From contig JACSYO010002005.1 in the NCBI GenBank assembly GCA_016806645.1, positions 307,501-371,500 on the forward strand: a stretch of 64,000 nucleotides of DNA, written 5' to 3'. Shown here one piece after another: positions 49,501 through 62,245 of this stretch (its first letter is position 1; each line of letters starts with the position of its first letter). Below the pieces are notes generated by a model. That model saw nothing but the letters and a program-made list of their open reading frames with translations, searched no databases and had not been told where the DNA came from. Made by a program: the position numbers and the translations under genes. Source of the stretch: Ophiodon elongatus (taxonomy: Eukaryota; Chordata; Actinopteri; Perciformes; Hexagrammidae).

Positions 49501-50355
49501 TAATTGTTTTTACACTGCTTAAAGTATAATGACAAATAATTTGAGAAAGACAGAGAAGATTAAGACCAACAATAATTACATAACGGGCTCTGCGAAGGAA
49601 TTGTGTTTCACACTGAATGATTAAAAGCAGTAAAAATCAGGACAGACGTTTCATGAGAACATGTAGTCCGTATACACGGCTCTCTGTTAATCCCCAGTAT
49701 GAGGGCATGGTGCCACACCAGAGAGCCAGCTCCACACAAGACTATCGCCTGGAGAAGAAGAATAAAAGAATAAAATAAAACAGGAGAATATGAAAAAACA
49801 AAAAAAAAACAAAAACAAAAAAGGTACTGGGGTGGGAGAAAAGAGCAACGGAAGACCGAGAGTGAGGGGGAGAAAGCCGAGAGAGAGCGAGAGCCCAATT
49901 CACAGTACGCCAAGATGGGCTATACTTTTATTTCCCCCCTTTTATCTCGGTCAAAGCACACACGGCACAAAAGGCGGCAAACGCTGATGAGAGCAACCAC
50001 CCGGACCGCGTCGTTTCTTCTGCTCTGCTGTTCGGAGAGGAAGAAGATAAGCCGTGGGATTTAAATAATCAGGTTCGACGGTATTCGGTGCGGAAACAAC
50101 GGCAGGACGTTTACAGATCTACGTGAAGTTCATTTTCCCTTTAATAGAGTTGATTAGATTATCAGAAGTATGCTCTCTCCCACACGGATGCAATTATGAG
50201 TGTTTACTCACACATGTGGAGGGATGAAAAAAAAAAAAATAATAATCAAAGACGGCTCATCATGTTATGTAACCGTGCCATTACCAAGCGAGGCCGAGGT
50301 GTTTCCACAAGGCAGAGCGGCTGTAAACACCATGAATGCATTACCAGCAATTAAA

Positions 50356-50361
50356 ACACAC

Positions 50362-50392
<31 letters not shown>

Positions 50393-50400
50393 TGTGTGTT
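50356..50400 (+). repeat. (CA/GT)n microsatellite
   Basis: About 45 bp of GT with a TATG interruption. Confidence 0.95.
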
Positions 50401-52539
50401 TATGTTGATGTGTGCGATACTTGTCCCTTTTTTCAAATAAATTCCCAAAGAACAGAATGTGGAAAGCTCATTTTGTCTTGTTTTAAGTGCCACTTATGAA
50501 CAGGCCACAAGAAAGTAAGCTGAAGTCACACTGGCTAAGCTGTGAGGGGGCAGTTGCATTGCAATTTGATGAGAAGATGAATGTCAAGTATGGTAATTCA
50601 CCGGAGCTGCACGTAATGTTTATTGAGAAAGAGTTGACGCCGAACTTCCACAGTGTGAAAGCATCCATTATTTAATTAGGGATATTTGAGTTCTGGTGGG
50701 TGGTCAGACGTTCAACAAACAACAAACAAACAAGTCGTAACTGACAAGATTGCAGTGAGATACGGGGAGCGGGTTTCCACTGGGTGTTTCTTTTAGGGAT
50801 TATCAAAAAGGGATCTAGACTAGTGCAGGTTGGTAGGTGTTGTATAATTTTGAAACACCAACTGTCTAAATACAATTCTATCAGCTGCAGAGAAAACACG
50901 ATTCTACTACTTTGACTGGCGGTAATGTCCCAAATTGGCTTCTCATCAATTTAGTCCCATTTTGCATAATTCGATGGAATTGCAATAAGAACTGAAGACA
51001 AAATTACCCCGAAGAACCGATGCCACTGTTGTAGTAGCTCGGTGTCATTATTAGATGGAAAAAGGAGATTTTGAAGTTGCCATTCGAACACAATCCACGA
51101 CCCCACAGATTATGTAAAGAGACGTATGGAGATTGATGTAAGAACACAACTCTTTTTGGCTTGAATTACTAATTCTTACATGTCCCTTTCACCCTAACTG
51201 AGATCCCATGCAGAGAATAAAAACCTCAAGAGGGAAATACAAGCTGTCTCCTGAACAGAGAATGAGAAAGTGCTCTGTTCTGCTAGACGGTTGGATCTTC
51301 TGCCTCTATTCTCCCAGTGGCTTTTTTGTTTTTGCATAAAGCATCACAGACCGGCCGGGTTGGCAGACACGGGCATGCTGCATCCAGCTTACTGACGTCA
51401 CACTGGATGATTTCAGGAAATTAAGTTCAACTTTTTTCTTTTCCCCCAAAGAGTTTTTGGAGTCGTCAGTTTTTCAAACTCTGCAAATCGATTTTTTTTT
51501 TGGGAGGTCCTTTACCGAAATGACGGGGTAAGACAATGGTGGCAAGCGGCCAGATTAGTTTCATCAGGTCCAAATTGTCACCAGGGTGGAGGGGTGGAGG
51601 TGTGGAGGTGTTGGAGCCCAAACAACCAGAGCTGTCCAGAGAATATAGAGGTGAAACATTTTCCCCCTGGAAGACAATTTGCACTTTATCGGAAAAATAA
51701 ATGTCTGTCATTGAAATGTCTGCAGAATGAATTGGCTTTCCTTTGGAACAAGGGACATGTAATAGCATTGCTGGGATGGGGGGGGCGGGGGGGGTAAGGT
51801 TGGTTTGGTTCAAAATGAGTTTCAGTGTGTAGATGGGGACGCCGTAGGTTTTGGGGGCTTTGATTGGACTGCTTTTGCTTTCAGCTCATGAGAAGAAAAA
51901 AAAACAGCGGCCACAACATCAGGTGTCTTTCAGCAGGAGAAACAAACTAGGAACACATTCATTAACCAACGAATGCCTCTTCTTTAAGGCAGCACAACGA
52001 CACAGGAAAACTATTTTCTGCATAAAATAAGTGTTATTTCCTTGATGCTCCTGACAAACTGCCCAGTGTTTCAAGCAATTTGACTCTAATGAATCTCGGG
52101 TGCCAGGAACAACAGGCCGTACGTGCTGCTGGAAATGCACCCTCCCCAGGAAATGAAGTTATGATGCCAGCATGGGAGATGACAAATTAAAACCTGGGAA
52201 GCAGAACTGGTGGGAGAGAACGGTTATTCTAGTTCAGAGATACGGAAGAGAAAAATTACTTTCCACACCACGGGCCCCATTCATAAAGGTGTGCACACAA
52301 CCGGTAATACATCCTCCCCCATTCCACGTGAGCAATACGGATTTTCTCATCATCCATTGTCTATCGGTCCGACTACGTATGAGCCTCTGGGGGAGATGGG
52401 CTATATTTCTGTTGTTCCAGTGAAGCCAGCCGATACCAGTCGAGACTTCCTTTACGTGCACAGCTCGTCGTAAGTTAAATGACCAGATTGTGTCACAAGT
52501 AGTTTTAGTCAATTTTAAATGAAAGTCATTGTCAGACAA

Positions 52540-52815
52540 TAGCCGGTGGGTTCCACGATTGCATTGCGGCCAATGTGTCCCGCGTCTCATGCTCTCCACG
52601 CTGACTTGTTTACTTGCATCCAACCAAAGTCTGCTCCAACGTGGTTGGCTAATACAACTCGGCCTACGAAAGGAAACCAGAGCGCCTCCGACACCAACAT
52701 CGTGTCTCGCTTCGTCTGCACGAATGTGTCGAGATCATTACCGCGGCACACCAGTTGCAACGAGACGCCTCTTATACAACTCAGAGAGCTGTCATATTAA
52801 GTGTGACCGCCAATT
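52540..52815 (+). repeat. Probable dispersed repeat
   Basis: This GC-richer block within AT-rich intron ends in a T-run (52814-52826). Overlapping frames of about 80-105 codons on both strands are open but look unlike any protein. A non-autonomous transposon is the likeliest reading, at low certainty. Confidence 0.3.
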
Positions 52816-54075
52816 TTTTTTTTTTTTACAGTACAGCATATGGTGAGACGTACACGAGCAGCAGCCTCTTCCTTGAGCCTACAGCACACTTTTAGAAGAG
52901 ACTATAACTGTCCAGAGCAACACTAGTACTCACAAAACAAGGGTTTCTGCAGACTTCACCCAGTTCTACTTTTTAATATACAGAATGCAGTTAAATACTT
53001 TTTTTCCTCCCACAATCATGCCGGCCAAAGTACGACAGAAAAGCGTGACAGCAGGCACAAAAGGGAAAAACAATCTCTGCCGCTCTGCACTGCTTGGAGA
53101 TCAGTTCAACCGCTTTGAAGAAGTTGGCAAAAACAAACAAGCTTTACACTATTGAGGACACCGTTGTGTTTTTGGGATTGTGATATCTGACGATGAGACC
53201 CGATCTAGTTTTATTTCATGTCCTCTGAAGTTGAACAGTGGACATGAAATACAAACTGCAGAGCACTGCTCCGATTTCCAAATGGGTTAGCGTGCCTTCG
53301 GTGGGTATTTGAATGAAAGAAAAGCACAGCGCCCTCGAGAGCCATGAGAAGTCGCACGACTACTTGCGTGTGCATGTCGAAACATTGACGTAAAAGCTTT
53401 GACAATTCATCTACACATACCGCTGAATCAGCACAAACAAAACACATAGAGTGCAGAAGCAAACATCTGTTACGGTGTGCTGTTTCCCCTTTAGTTCAAC
53501 GACAGAGGCCCATTTGGTTGAACCCATTTCCAAAATGTGCCCTCGGGTTTATTGCCGTGGCACCTGAGAACATCCACTGAGAGAAAGTGGCCATGCACCA
53601 TTAGCTGGAACATTTCCCAGGGCGCAAACAACATGTAACTTAAGGACGGCCTCCGCGTCCACTTGCAGAGGCACGAGCTGACCGAGCACCTTCTGCGTGG
53701 AGACTTTCTGGTACACACCGTACGGTCACTCCCTGGGGGGGGAAACGGTTCTTTTCTTAGCTTTATTTCATGAAGCAGAAACCTTGCCGAGTCAGATTCA
53801 TGAGAATTAATTATTGACGCTGACGAGCGTCAAACAATAACCATCAAAATTACAAACCCACGAGGGGACAAATAGGGGTAAAACAAGACGCAAGCAGGGC
53901 AGTTACAAGCCGTGTCGAAGTACAGTTTAAATCCTTAATTGCGACAAGAGTCGTCAATGAATGTGCATTTCACAGCAGGGCTGAATGTTCCACTTCCAAC
54001 TGCAACGCTAATGCACTACACTTTAACACCGTAACAAGCTGCAAGTGGTGAAAATTGTAGTTGCCGACCTGAAGG

Positions 54076-54076
<1 letters not shown>

Positions 54077-54158
<82 letters not shown>
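54077..54158 (+). repeat. Long pure (CT)n microsatellite
   Basis: About 82 bp of uninterrupted CT, the longest pure dinucleotide tract in the window. Confidence 0.97.
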
Positions 54159-54160
<2 letters not shown>

Positions 54161-57100
54161 ATTGCATCGTGCCACTTGAAGACAGTTAGCAGCTAGTTTG
54201 GTTGTTATGGAGTGTAAACGACCAACAGCTGGTGGGCATTGGACTGTTGGGAGTTTCCCAGTTAAAATTTGAAGCACATTAAACTGTCAGCAGCAACAAT
54301 ACAAATATCAAAACATTGTTAGACCTGATTTACCTGTAGTTTGTTATTATAACCTTAAAAGGTGCTTAATTTAATATTTAGAGCATTAATATAGCAGCAA
54401 ACAACTATTTGCCAGTTTTTTCTTTAAATTTTTTAGATAAATGTAATGATTATTTATGAACTACATTTAGTGATTTATTAAGCACTCACTGTTCAAAGGT
54501 TTAAAAATATCAGGACTTGCTGCTTTTCTCAGATTGTATAAATTAATAAGTAATAAATTACTGTTCGGCTGCAAATGGAAACCCGTCTCGTATTTCCAAT
54601 TTCTTTCACATTTACACACATGCTGTGATGTCATAGTGTTACTTTGTGTGTTTTAATGCAAATAACCACTGTAGATGACAATAACAAAGTGAAAGGAACA
54701 TTCTTTTATGTTTTACACCGTCGTCAGGATGGTTAAAATAGTTTTTCGGGACGTTGGTTAAAAGTTTTCCAGCCTTGCTTTCACTCATAATTCTTGAAAG
54801 AAAAATCGGCAGGTCAGACTTTGAAAATTGGCTCAGAAAATTGCAATTGATGCATCTTTAGATGGGCATTTTTCACTTTTCCTGTCATTTTATGTCCTGA
54901 ACAATTCATAAATGAATGGAGAACTTTTCATGGTTAAATGTATTACTTCAATCACAGGACATATCATGTGTAATACTCTCTTGAACAGCAAGACAGGCCA
55001 GGAGTTTTAAATCACAGAAGAAGAAAAAGAAAATCTAAATTGCAATCGCAATCTGTGGTCCGCAAAATTGCAATTCGATATCTTTTCCATTTCATTCAGC
55101 CCCCTCTTATGTTGTAAACGAAATGGGACATCTGCACTGAAATCTGCAAGAGAGCTTAAGAGCCTTCTCACATTACATTTCTCAGCTTCTCTCACAGCCG
55201 CAGCTCACGGACTAAATTGAAATGCTCATAAGATAACAAGTGTTTAAAGTCTGAGTATGTCTTATACCAAATTAATTTAATTAATCCCAAAGGGGAATCT
55301 GGGGCATCGCAGGAGAAAAAATTGCAACGGGCAGCAAATTGCGCATTGTCATCCCGCTTCATTATCAGTAGCCTTCAGAAAGGCGTGTCCAAAAGCCTGT
55401 GACGGTCTGTTAATGGCTTCATGATAAAACAAGTCACAATAAAGATCCTTTCCTCAACATCTGGCCTTGATCCCACTGGAACTACAGGCACAGCCCTCCT
55501 TGGCTTCCCAAAAACTTGCTAATGGGGATAAAAAGTGCAAATCAGGACTATTAATCTTTAAAAAAAGTGACAAATGTAGCGCACCATTAGCTTTTATCCT
55601 TCACTGGAGTCAAACATTCTATTCAAAAGGTTCATACTTAAGTCCGGCTTGCCACAGAGAAAATTGGACAATGAGTGACTAACAGGCAGGGAAGTAAAAG
55701 TGTGAGAAAAATAAAATAAAAGTTCTTCACGGTAGCCCCGGGGCGTTTTGCTGCTCTGTGTTTCATTAATACCATTAATAGCACCTCTTTGATATCACAC
55801 AGTGGGCGCAGTCAAAAAGAAGACTCGTGCTCTGCTGCCCCGCTGCACTTTCATCCTACGAGTAATGAGCGGGCACAACGCAATCAATGGCTTCTCTTCA
55901 GGAACTTTTAAAACACCACTTCTCAGACTCCTGTCGTCAATTACCTACCTGAATGGGGATGTTAGGATATTCTCAACCGGAGCAGAAGTTTCAAGTACCT
56001 GCGCCGTGAAAGGTACAGGTTTCCATTTCTAACCTGAACGTCTGTATTAGGGCTATCATTTTTATTGTAGAAATTTGAATAAAAAGCAGCTGTATTCAGT
56101 GAGAAAGCTCTACAAACTAACTGTAAACTACTCGACAAAGTTTTCCCTCAGAGATAAATTATGTTAATTTTGGCTTTGCATTTACCAGGTGGCCAGAAAC
56201 ACGACTCCAAATTAATGATAATGTTGCTTCGTCACTGCTGGATGTGTAAATATGGAACCGTTTACTAACAAGTTTGGCATTCAATCTTAAAAGCTGGTGA
56301 GACGTCATTGTTGTGTTCCCAACTTCTGTCTGTTGACCACAAGGGAGCAGAAATGTCAGCTATGACAGGTTTAAATATTCAATCTGCTATAATAGCGCGA
56401 TGTCCGTCTGACCCATGACCTGCCACGATGCCCTGTTAATAAACAGGCTGTGGTTTTTCTTTTTGCTCAAGCAAAATGGAGAAGATTGGCCAACAATAAA
56501 CGTGACAAAGAAAATACTTGTAACTGTTACACACGCTGATCTGTCCCTGCAATCATTATTTGTAAAGAAGTCTGTATTATTATGCTATATTATGTTATTT
56601 TGGTTCACAAAATACCTGATGGTTGCTTTTCCTTCAATTCAATTTAATCTCTTTTAGAACATTAACATTTTTAGTAGTTTGTCAAATAAATGTAATTATT
56701 ATATCTAGAACGTTGTACAATATGATAATTTGACATCTAAATCTTTCTATTGGCTCCATAAATTGCAATTTTATACGTATGAAAAATGTGGTAAGAAAAG
56801 AATATGCTAGTGTAAAAATAAACATGGCACGGCTCCACTGTAAAGTCATTTCTGTCACTCATCCCAGACGGAGGACTGGAACATATGTTTGTGTCCACAT
56901 GTATGTGCGGCATTGATGAAGAACACAACCGCCTTTCACCTTCTATGTTGAACAAAAATCTCCACAAAAGAAACTCATGGGAGACCGCGCACGAAGTGCA
57001 AGAAACCGGAAAACATCCGGTTCAAAACACATCCAACGAACAGGGTCAACAAAAGATGAAACGCATTTTAAATTCGTCATCCTGAATGGAAAACTTGACA

Positions 57101-57336
57101 ACCCATTTGCCTCCTTCATCATTATAATAACGTGCTCACTCAAGCGGACGAGTTTCATTTACTTTCATTTTCACTCCGGAATAAATACACTCCGTAAAAA
57201 AACCCATTGTGCGGGAACGCGGTGTTGTGATGTCACCTTGAGAGACAGGGAATTAAAAGTGAGGCGAACTGAGAAGCGCAGATGTGTTTTTGAGCAGTGA
57301 ATGGGTCTAATTGCTGCAGAAGTCATGACAGAAAGC

Positions 57337-57361
57337 GTGTGTGTGTGTGTGTGTGTGTGTG
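57337..57361 (+). repeat. (GT)n microsatellite
   Basis: About 25 bp of GT. Confidence 0.9.
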
Positions 57362-58035
57362 GTACGTAACACACATGTGTGTTAATGTTAAAAAGGTCAA
57401 CGACGGAAAGACAGTAGTTAATGAAGGCTTCCCAGATACCTCAGCATCTGACATGCAACACAAACCGTACATCCAGAATGTGACGGACTAAAAACCGTAC
57501 GGTCCCATAATTGGCACCTTCGGGCCAACACCTACCTAGTTAATCAGGCACCTTCATTGTATTCAAGAGACTAGAGCATGGCAGATAATTGTTTCCAATG
57601 ATTTCTGAACAATTTCCGGGCTTTTCTGTCCTCGTTTGAGCAGAAACATCACCAATTAGAGAACAGAAATCACTCAATCTGTAGACAATGACACTGGCAG
57701 CCATTAAAACGTTAAAAAACATGCATCTACAGACATGTTCAATGGATACTTTCAATTGTGAAAGTGTAGCAGCAGTTAGGAGTAAATCTCCGAGCCATGC
57801 ATCACTTGGCACCAACAGTTCCCCCTTACTCACTAATCCTCAACTGGAAGCCTCCGTTCATTGTTAATCAGTCTGCAGACTCCCTCCTCATAAACCGAGT
57901 ATGGTGCGATACAAACCCACATAATGTCACACTGCGTTTTATAAAACATACACAAAAACAAATGGAGTAAGTACATGAATGCAATCCCTGCATAAATTAC
58001 ATAACTAGCGATCAGTGGTCGAGCCTGAATCTTGG

Positions 58036-58130
58036 AAGGTGCATAATACGAGATTGGGAGCATTTCTATTGCCTCTTAATGGCTCTCAACATGGCGACGC
58101 AGCTTGCAGCCAACGGTGTCAACAGTGCAA
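58036..58130 (+). repeat. Dispersed fish repeat ('GATTGGGAGCATTTCTATTGC' family)
   Basis: AAGGTGCATAATACGAGATT, GGGAGCATTTCTATTGCCTC and TTAATGGCTCTCAACATGGC align with the copies at 31135-31240 and 23889-24005. Confidence 0.65.
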
Positions 58131-58190
58131 ACAAGGGCAGTGTGCAGACCGAGCCAACAGGGTTTTGAGGGGGGAACACAGAAAGTGAGT

Positions 58191-58191
58191 C

Positions 58192-58235
<44 letters not shown>
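58191..58235 (+). repeat. (CAGA)n microsatellite
   Basis: About eleven CAGA units. Confidence 0.95.
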
Positions 58236-60213
58236 GCCTCATTCTCTGCTCAGGAAAAGACACTCCTCCACTTCTTTACATAGCAAATAGTGTTTTTCTG
58301 CCACATTAATTCTCTGAATGTCGTTTATTGCACCTATAAAGTGGCAATGTTGAAGATTTTAATCTAAATAAATGTTTGTTAATTCCCTATCCATGGCCAA
58401 ATGAGGTAACACAGTGGTGATTGAGGAAAGTATTGCAAATTGTAGTAATCACAATCTGAGTGTCAGTAGAGACATTTTCGAAGAAAATATAAATAAAAAA
58501 TACACTGTATTAGTTTTTCTTCATTGTATACACACACAAAAAAGGAACTTTGCACACATCTCTGAAAACGTGATAGTCATGTATCAACAAAAAGACTCCA
58601 GACTGTTGATGATGATTGCCACTTTAACTGCCATTTTAAAACTCGGAGAGAGAGACACACAATGTTAAGGATTCCTTGTTGCACATTGAACACATTAGAT
58701 CTTTGTTCAGGGGGGAGACCGGACACGTTAAAATATTAATGAGGACATGGACTTCACACATTCTTTCATTTATGATGTATCTATGTAAAACACTTTTCCA
58801 TATCATGCGATTGTCTCCCATTGGTTGTTTGTATTATATAGGTAGGGCTGATCATTTATACTCATGACATCATAATAGAGTTTTTAATACACTAAAGAAA
58901 TCAAATATCCTTAGGACATTTGTGAATTGGATCCGGCCTTCACTGAAAGCCTTCGCCTCGTTACGTTCAGCGTTGAAGTTCCACCCAGAGAGGAACATCT
59001 GTTCTTCGTGTCACTTTAAGAATAACGGCATTTCAGAGAACTTATATTTTCTTTCCGTTCCACTGACGCGCTGTATGAGACACATGAAATGAAACGTAGA
59101 CAAAAAATAAATAAATAAATAAAGAAACATGAAAAACCTTTAAGTAAAAGGCACAAAAATCAAACCACTTCAGCCTCACAAGTGCTCTACAGCAACGTCC
59201 CGGAACTGTGACCCCCCGCCCCCCTCAACCCCCTTGTTAAATCTTAAATATGTTCGAGGCCTGAGTGCCACTGCTCACCATGAATCATGCACATCCAGCC
59301 TCACTAACAGTTAATGACCTCCAACGCGTACACAAGATGAAATTACCAGCTTGCTGGAAGTTTCCCCTCATTTCAGAGTTTACAGAAATGCATCTTACTC
59401 CCATTAAAGCGTTTCAACGTCGAGCAGCACAGACGACGGAGAGTTCAGGCGGTTTTTGGGTTAAACCAGTTCAAAGCTGATTTTGATTGAACAAGGTCAG
59501 TAAACTTCCTTTTGCTCCGCAGCAAATGAGGGGAGACGGTTATGAAAGGATTTATGCTCCAACACAAAGAATCCCCATTACAAAAAAACCCCCCAAAAAT
59601 ATTCATTAATCCTTTTTGCTTTGCATAAATTAACACAAATGCTTGAAGAAACAAGATTACGAAGAGAGTGGTTCTCACAAAACAAGCGGATTGGACGGGA
59701 AAAGCTTTCAAGCAGCATGCCTGAAGCATTACACATTAAATAAAACCAAAAGGTGTTCACCTGTATTAAACAAAGCCTTGCATGTCTAATTTTGGTAGCT
59801 TCTGCTCAAAGTTTGCATGAAATCCTTCATTCAAACAACCATTTATAAAACGATAAAGAATTATGCAAAACAAAGACCGAGACTCACGCAAACAACAAAC
59901 AGTCCTATTCCAAAACACACAGCTCCTTTTAATAGTACACATTTAAATAAGATATAACCTTTAAAAACACTTAAGGCTAAACACTGGTTTTAAACATTAA
60001 ACATTAGGAAATCATGAATAGTGTAATCTTTTCTGAAGTACTGTAGTGGATTGAACTTTTGTGATAATGTAGCTTTGCTTGCATATAAAGTCCGGTGATC
60101 TTCCAACTATCTGCCCTTAAACTGTCAACGTAACGTTACTCACGACACTAGATCAGAAGAAAAGATTGCATCATGATGAAATATGAACATATATAATATA
60201 TCATGACAGAGGA

Positions 60214-60286
60214 CCACACGCACAGACACGCACACACACACAGACACACACGCACACACATGCACACGCACAGACACGCGCACACC
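60214..60286 (+). repeat. Imperfect (CA)n microsatellite
   Basis: CA-rich tract broken by CG, GA and TG dinucleotides. Confidence 0.9.
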
Positions 60287-61414
60287 TGCCTCTCTCATAC
60301 ATACAACTTAAACTACACCGGCACTCTCTCACTCCTCATTCATAAAAGCTATAAAATATGTTTTACAAATAAATGACTTTAAATTGGTAAACAAATAAAC
60401 AAATAAACAACCATTCAGCAGATGTCGAATCAGCCTCATGCAGATTATTGCCGACCCATCATTCATTCATGGGTCTTAAAAAAAAAAAAAAAAAAAAAGA
60501 CTGAGCATGTAATCATCCGAGGGAACAGATTTATAGGACGTACAGTGCCGATAAAGGAACTGTCAGTGAGAATGACTGATCCTTCTCACAATGTGCAGGG
60601 ATATAAATCATCTTTGGATCTCCTTTGTTGAAGCCAATTATTTTGATTTGACTCAAACGGTGGTTGCAAAACACCGGTCCTCGTCCTCGGGAACCACAGC
60701 ACTGCTTAATTGTTACTTGCTTCTACTGTGGGTGTAAATCCCAGTTGGATGGATCTCAATTAGGGAAAAAAAGGGTGTTTATAAGATAATAAATAAAGAA
60801 GAAAGACATTGCATTTTCTGTTCTGTTAGGCAACTAATTGCATGCAAACAACAGAGACGGAGCAGAAATAAGAGCAACGTTGTTTTTACAAGAAAGAGCA
60901 GATAGTGAATGATGGCGAGAACAAAAACAGAGACACTCACATCACTACAGTATCTTAGCAACAGATGTATGTCTATTTTGTGCCAAGTATAAGAAAGTGG
61001 GGGGGAGTCGGAGATGGAGGCAGACAGAATGCCAACTATTAAGCCGGCTCCCGGAGGAGTGGAGGTTCCACAGTCACGTCTCAACCGGGAAGCCTTCTTC
61101 TATAAACTCTTACGCTGCCTCTAATGGCCGACCGGGTAACAGGACCGGGACATTCTCGTCTGTCAGACAGAATAATTACACCGAAGCCGTGTCAGTCTCT
61201 ACAGAACAGGGCTTATAACCTTTGTCGAATATTACAGAATAATAAACCTTGTACTTCCCACATTCACGGTAGGTCCTCACTACAGCCAGACGTATATAAT
61301 TAGTCTCATCTATGACATTTTAAGTCTTTTATTTGGTAATGTTGTAGTGAAGATACATGTGTTTGGAAATCTACTGAACATTAAAATTATATTATTTAGC
61401 TATTGTTAAAAAGG

Positions 61415-61700
61415 GACACTCAACTTCATCAGGGGCAACATTACTCTAACCCCGATGATGTCATCGGGGTTATTGTAGCCTGGTGCTAGAGAGGTGTGGG
61501 GTTTGACAGATAGACCGCCCACTCTTTGAACGTCCCAGATTCCCAAAGTGAATTTCCCCATTCATTCGCTTCCATTGATATTTCAGAAAATCCTTAGATT
61601 TTAAGCACAGAACTAAGCCAACGAACTACTCTTCCCATAAACCATTGCGGTTTTGCGACTCGCCGCCTCTGGATACTCCTCAAAAACCTTTAATCTAACC
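61415..61700 (+). repeat. Probable dispersed MITE-like repeat
   Basis: The start AAAAAGGGACACTCAACTTC, an internal hairpin ACCCCGATGATGTCATCGGGGT (split arms at 61450-61460 and 61461-61471) and CGAACTACTCTTCCCATAAA resemble non-autonomous repeats of fish genomes. No coding capacity. Confidence 0.45.
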
Positions 61701-62039
61701 ATTGTCAAACTAGAATGAAGACAGATTCAGTAACTGCGTGGTTTTATTTTGTGCCCCAAATGTGTTCAGAAACACATTTTGATGAACTATTTTTGTAAAA
61801 TAACAGAAAGTTCCCAAACGAGCAGAAGGTACGAGAGCGTACCCTCACTAGCCGCTGCGGGTAAACCAGTCACAGAAGTCGCTGCTACACTGAGGATTGT
61901 GGGTAGTGTAGTACTTGACATTGTTTTTCTTAAAACAAGGTTAATACCATACAGATATACCACTCTCTGTTTGCTGTTGCCTTTAATTGAACCAGATTCA
62001 AGGATCTTAATCAATTTCTCACTACTGTATTTTATTTCT

Positions 62040-62245
62040 TAAACTGCACTGCAACTTGTATTCTATTTTTTTTTTTTTTTTTTTAATGTTTTACTGACTG
62101 AATGAATGTTCTTAATTGTTCTTAAATCTTCTTTTGTTTTGCATTATGTGTTGATTCTTTTAATGGTGAAGCACTTTGAATGGTGAAGCACTTTGAATTG
62201 CCTTGTTGTTGAAATGTGCTATACAAATAAACTTGCCTTATAATC
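62040..62245 (+). mobile_element. L2/CR1-type LINE 3' end
   Basis: A T-rich 3' UTR-like stretch ends in GTGAAGCACTTTGAATTGCC, TTGTTGTTGAAATGTGCTAT and ACAAATAAACTTGCCTTATA, the typical end of teleost L2-type LINEs. A 17-bp unit AATGGTGAAGCACTTTG is duplicated in tandem at 62162-62195. Confidence 0.7.

Noticed and set aside
53970..54167. 65-codon poly-Arg/Glu open frame
   Set aside because: It is a translation of the (CT)n microsatellite on the minus strand.
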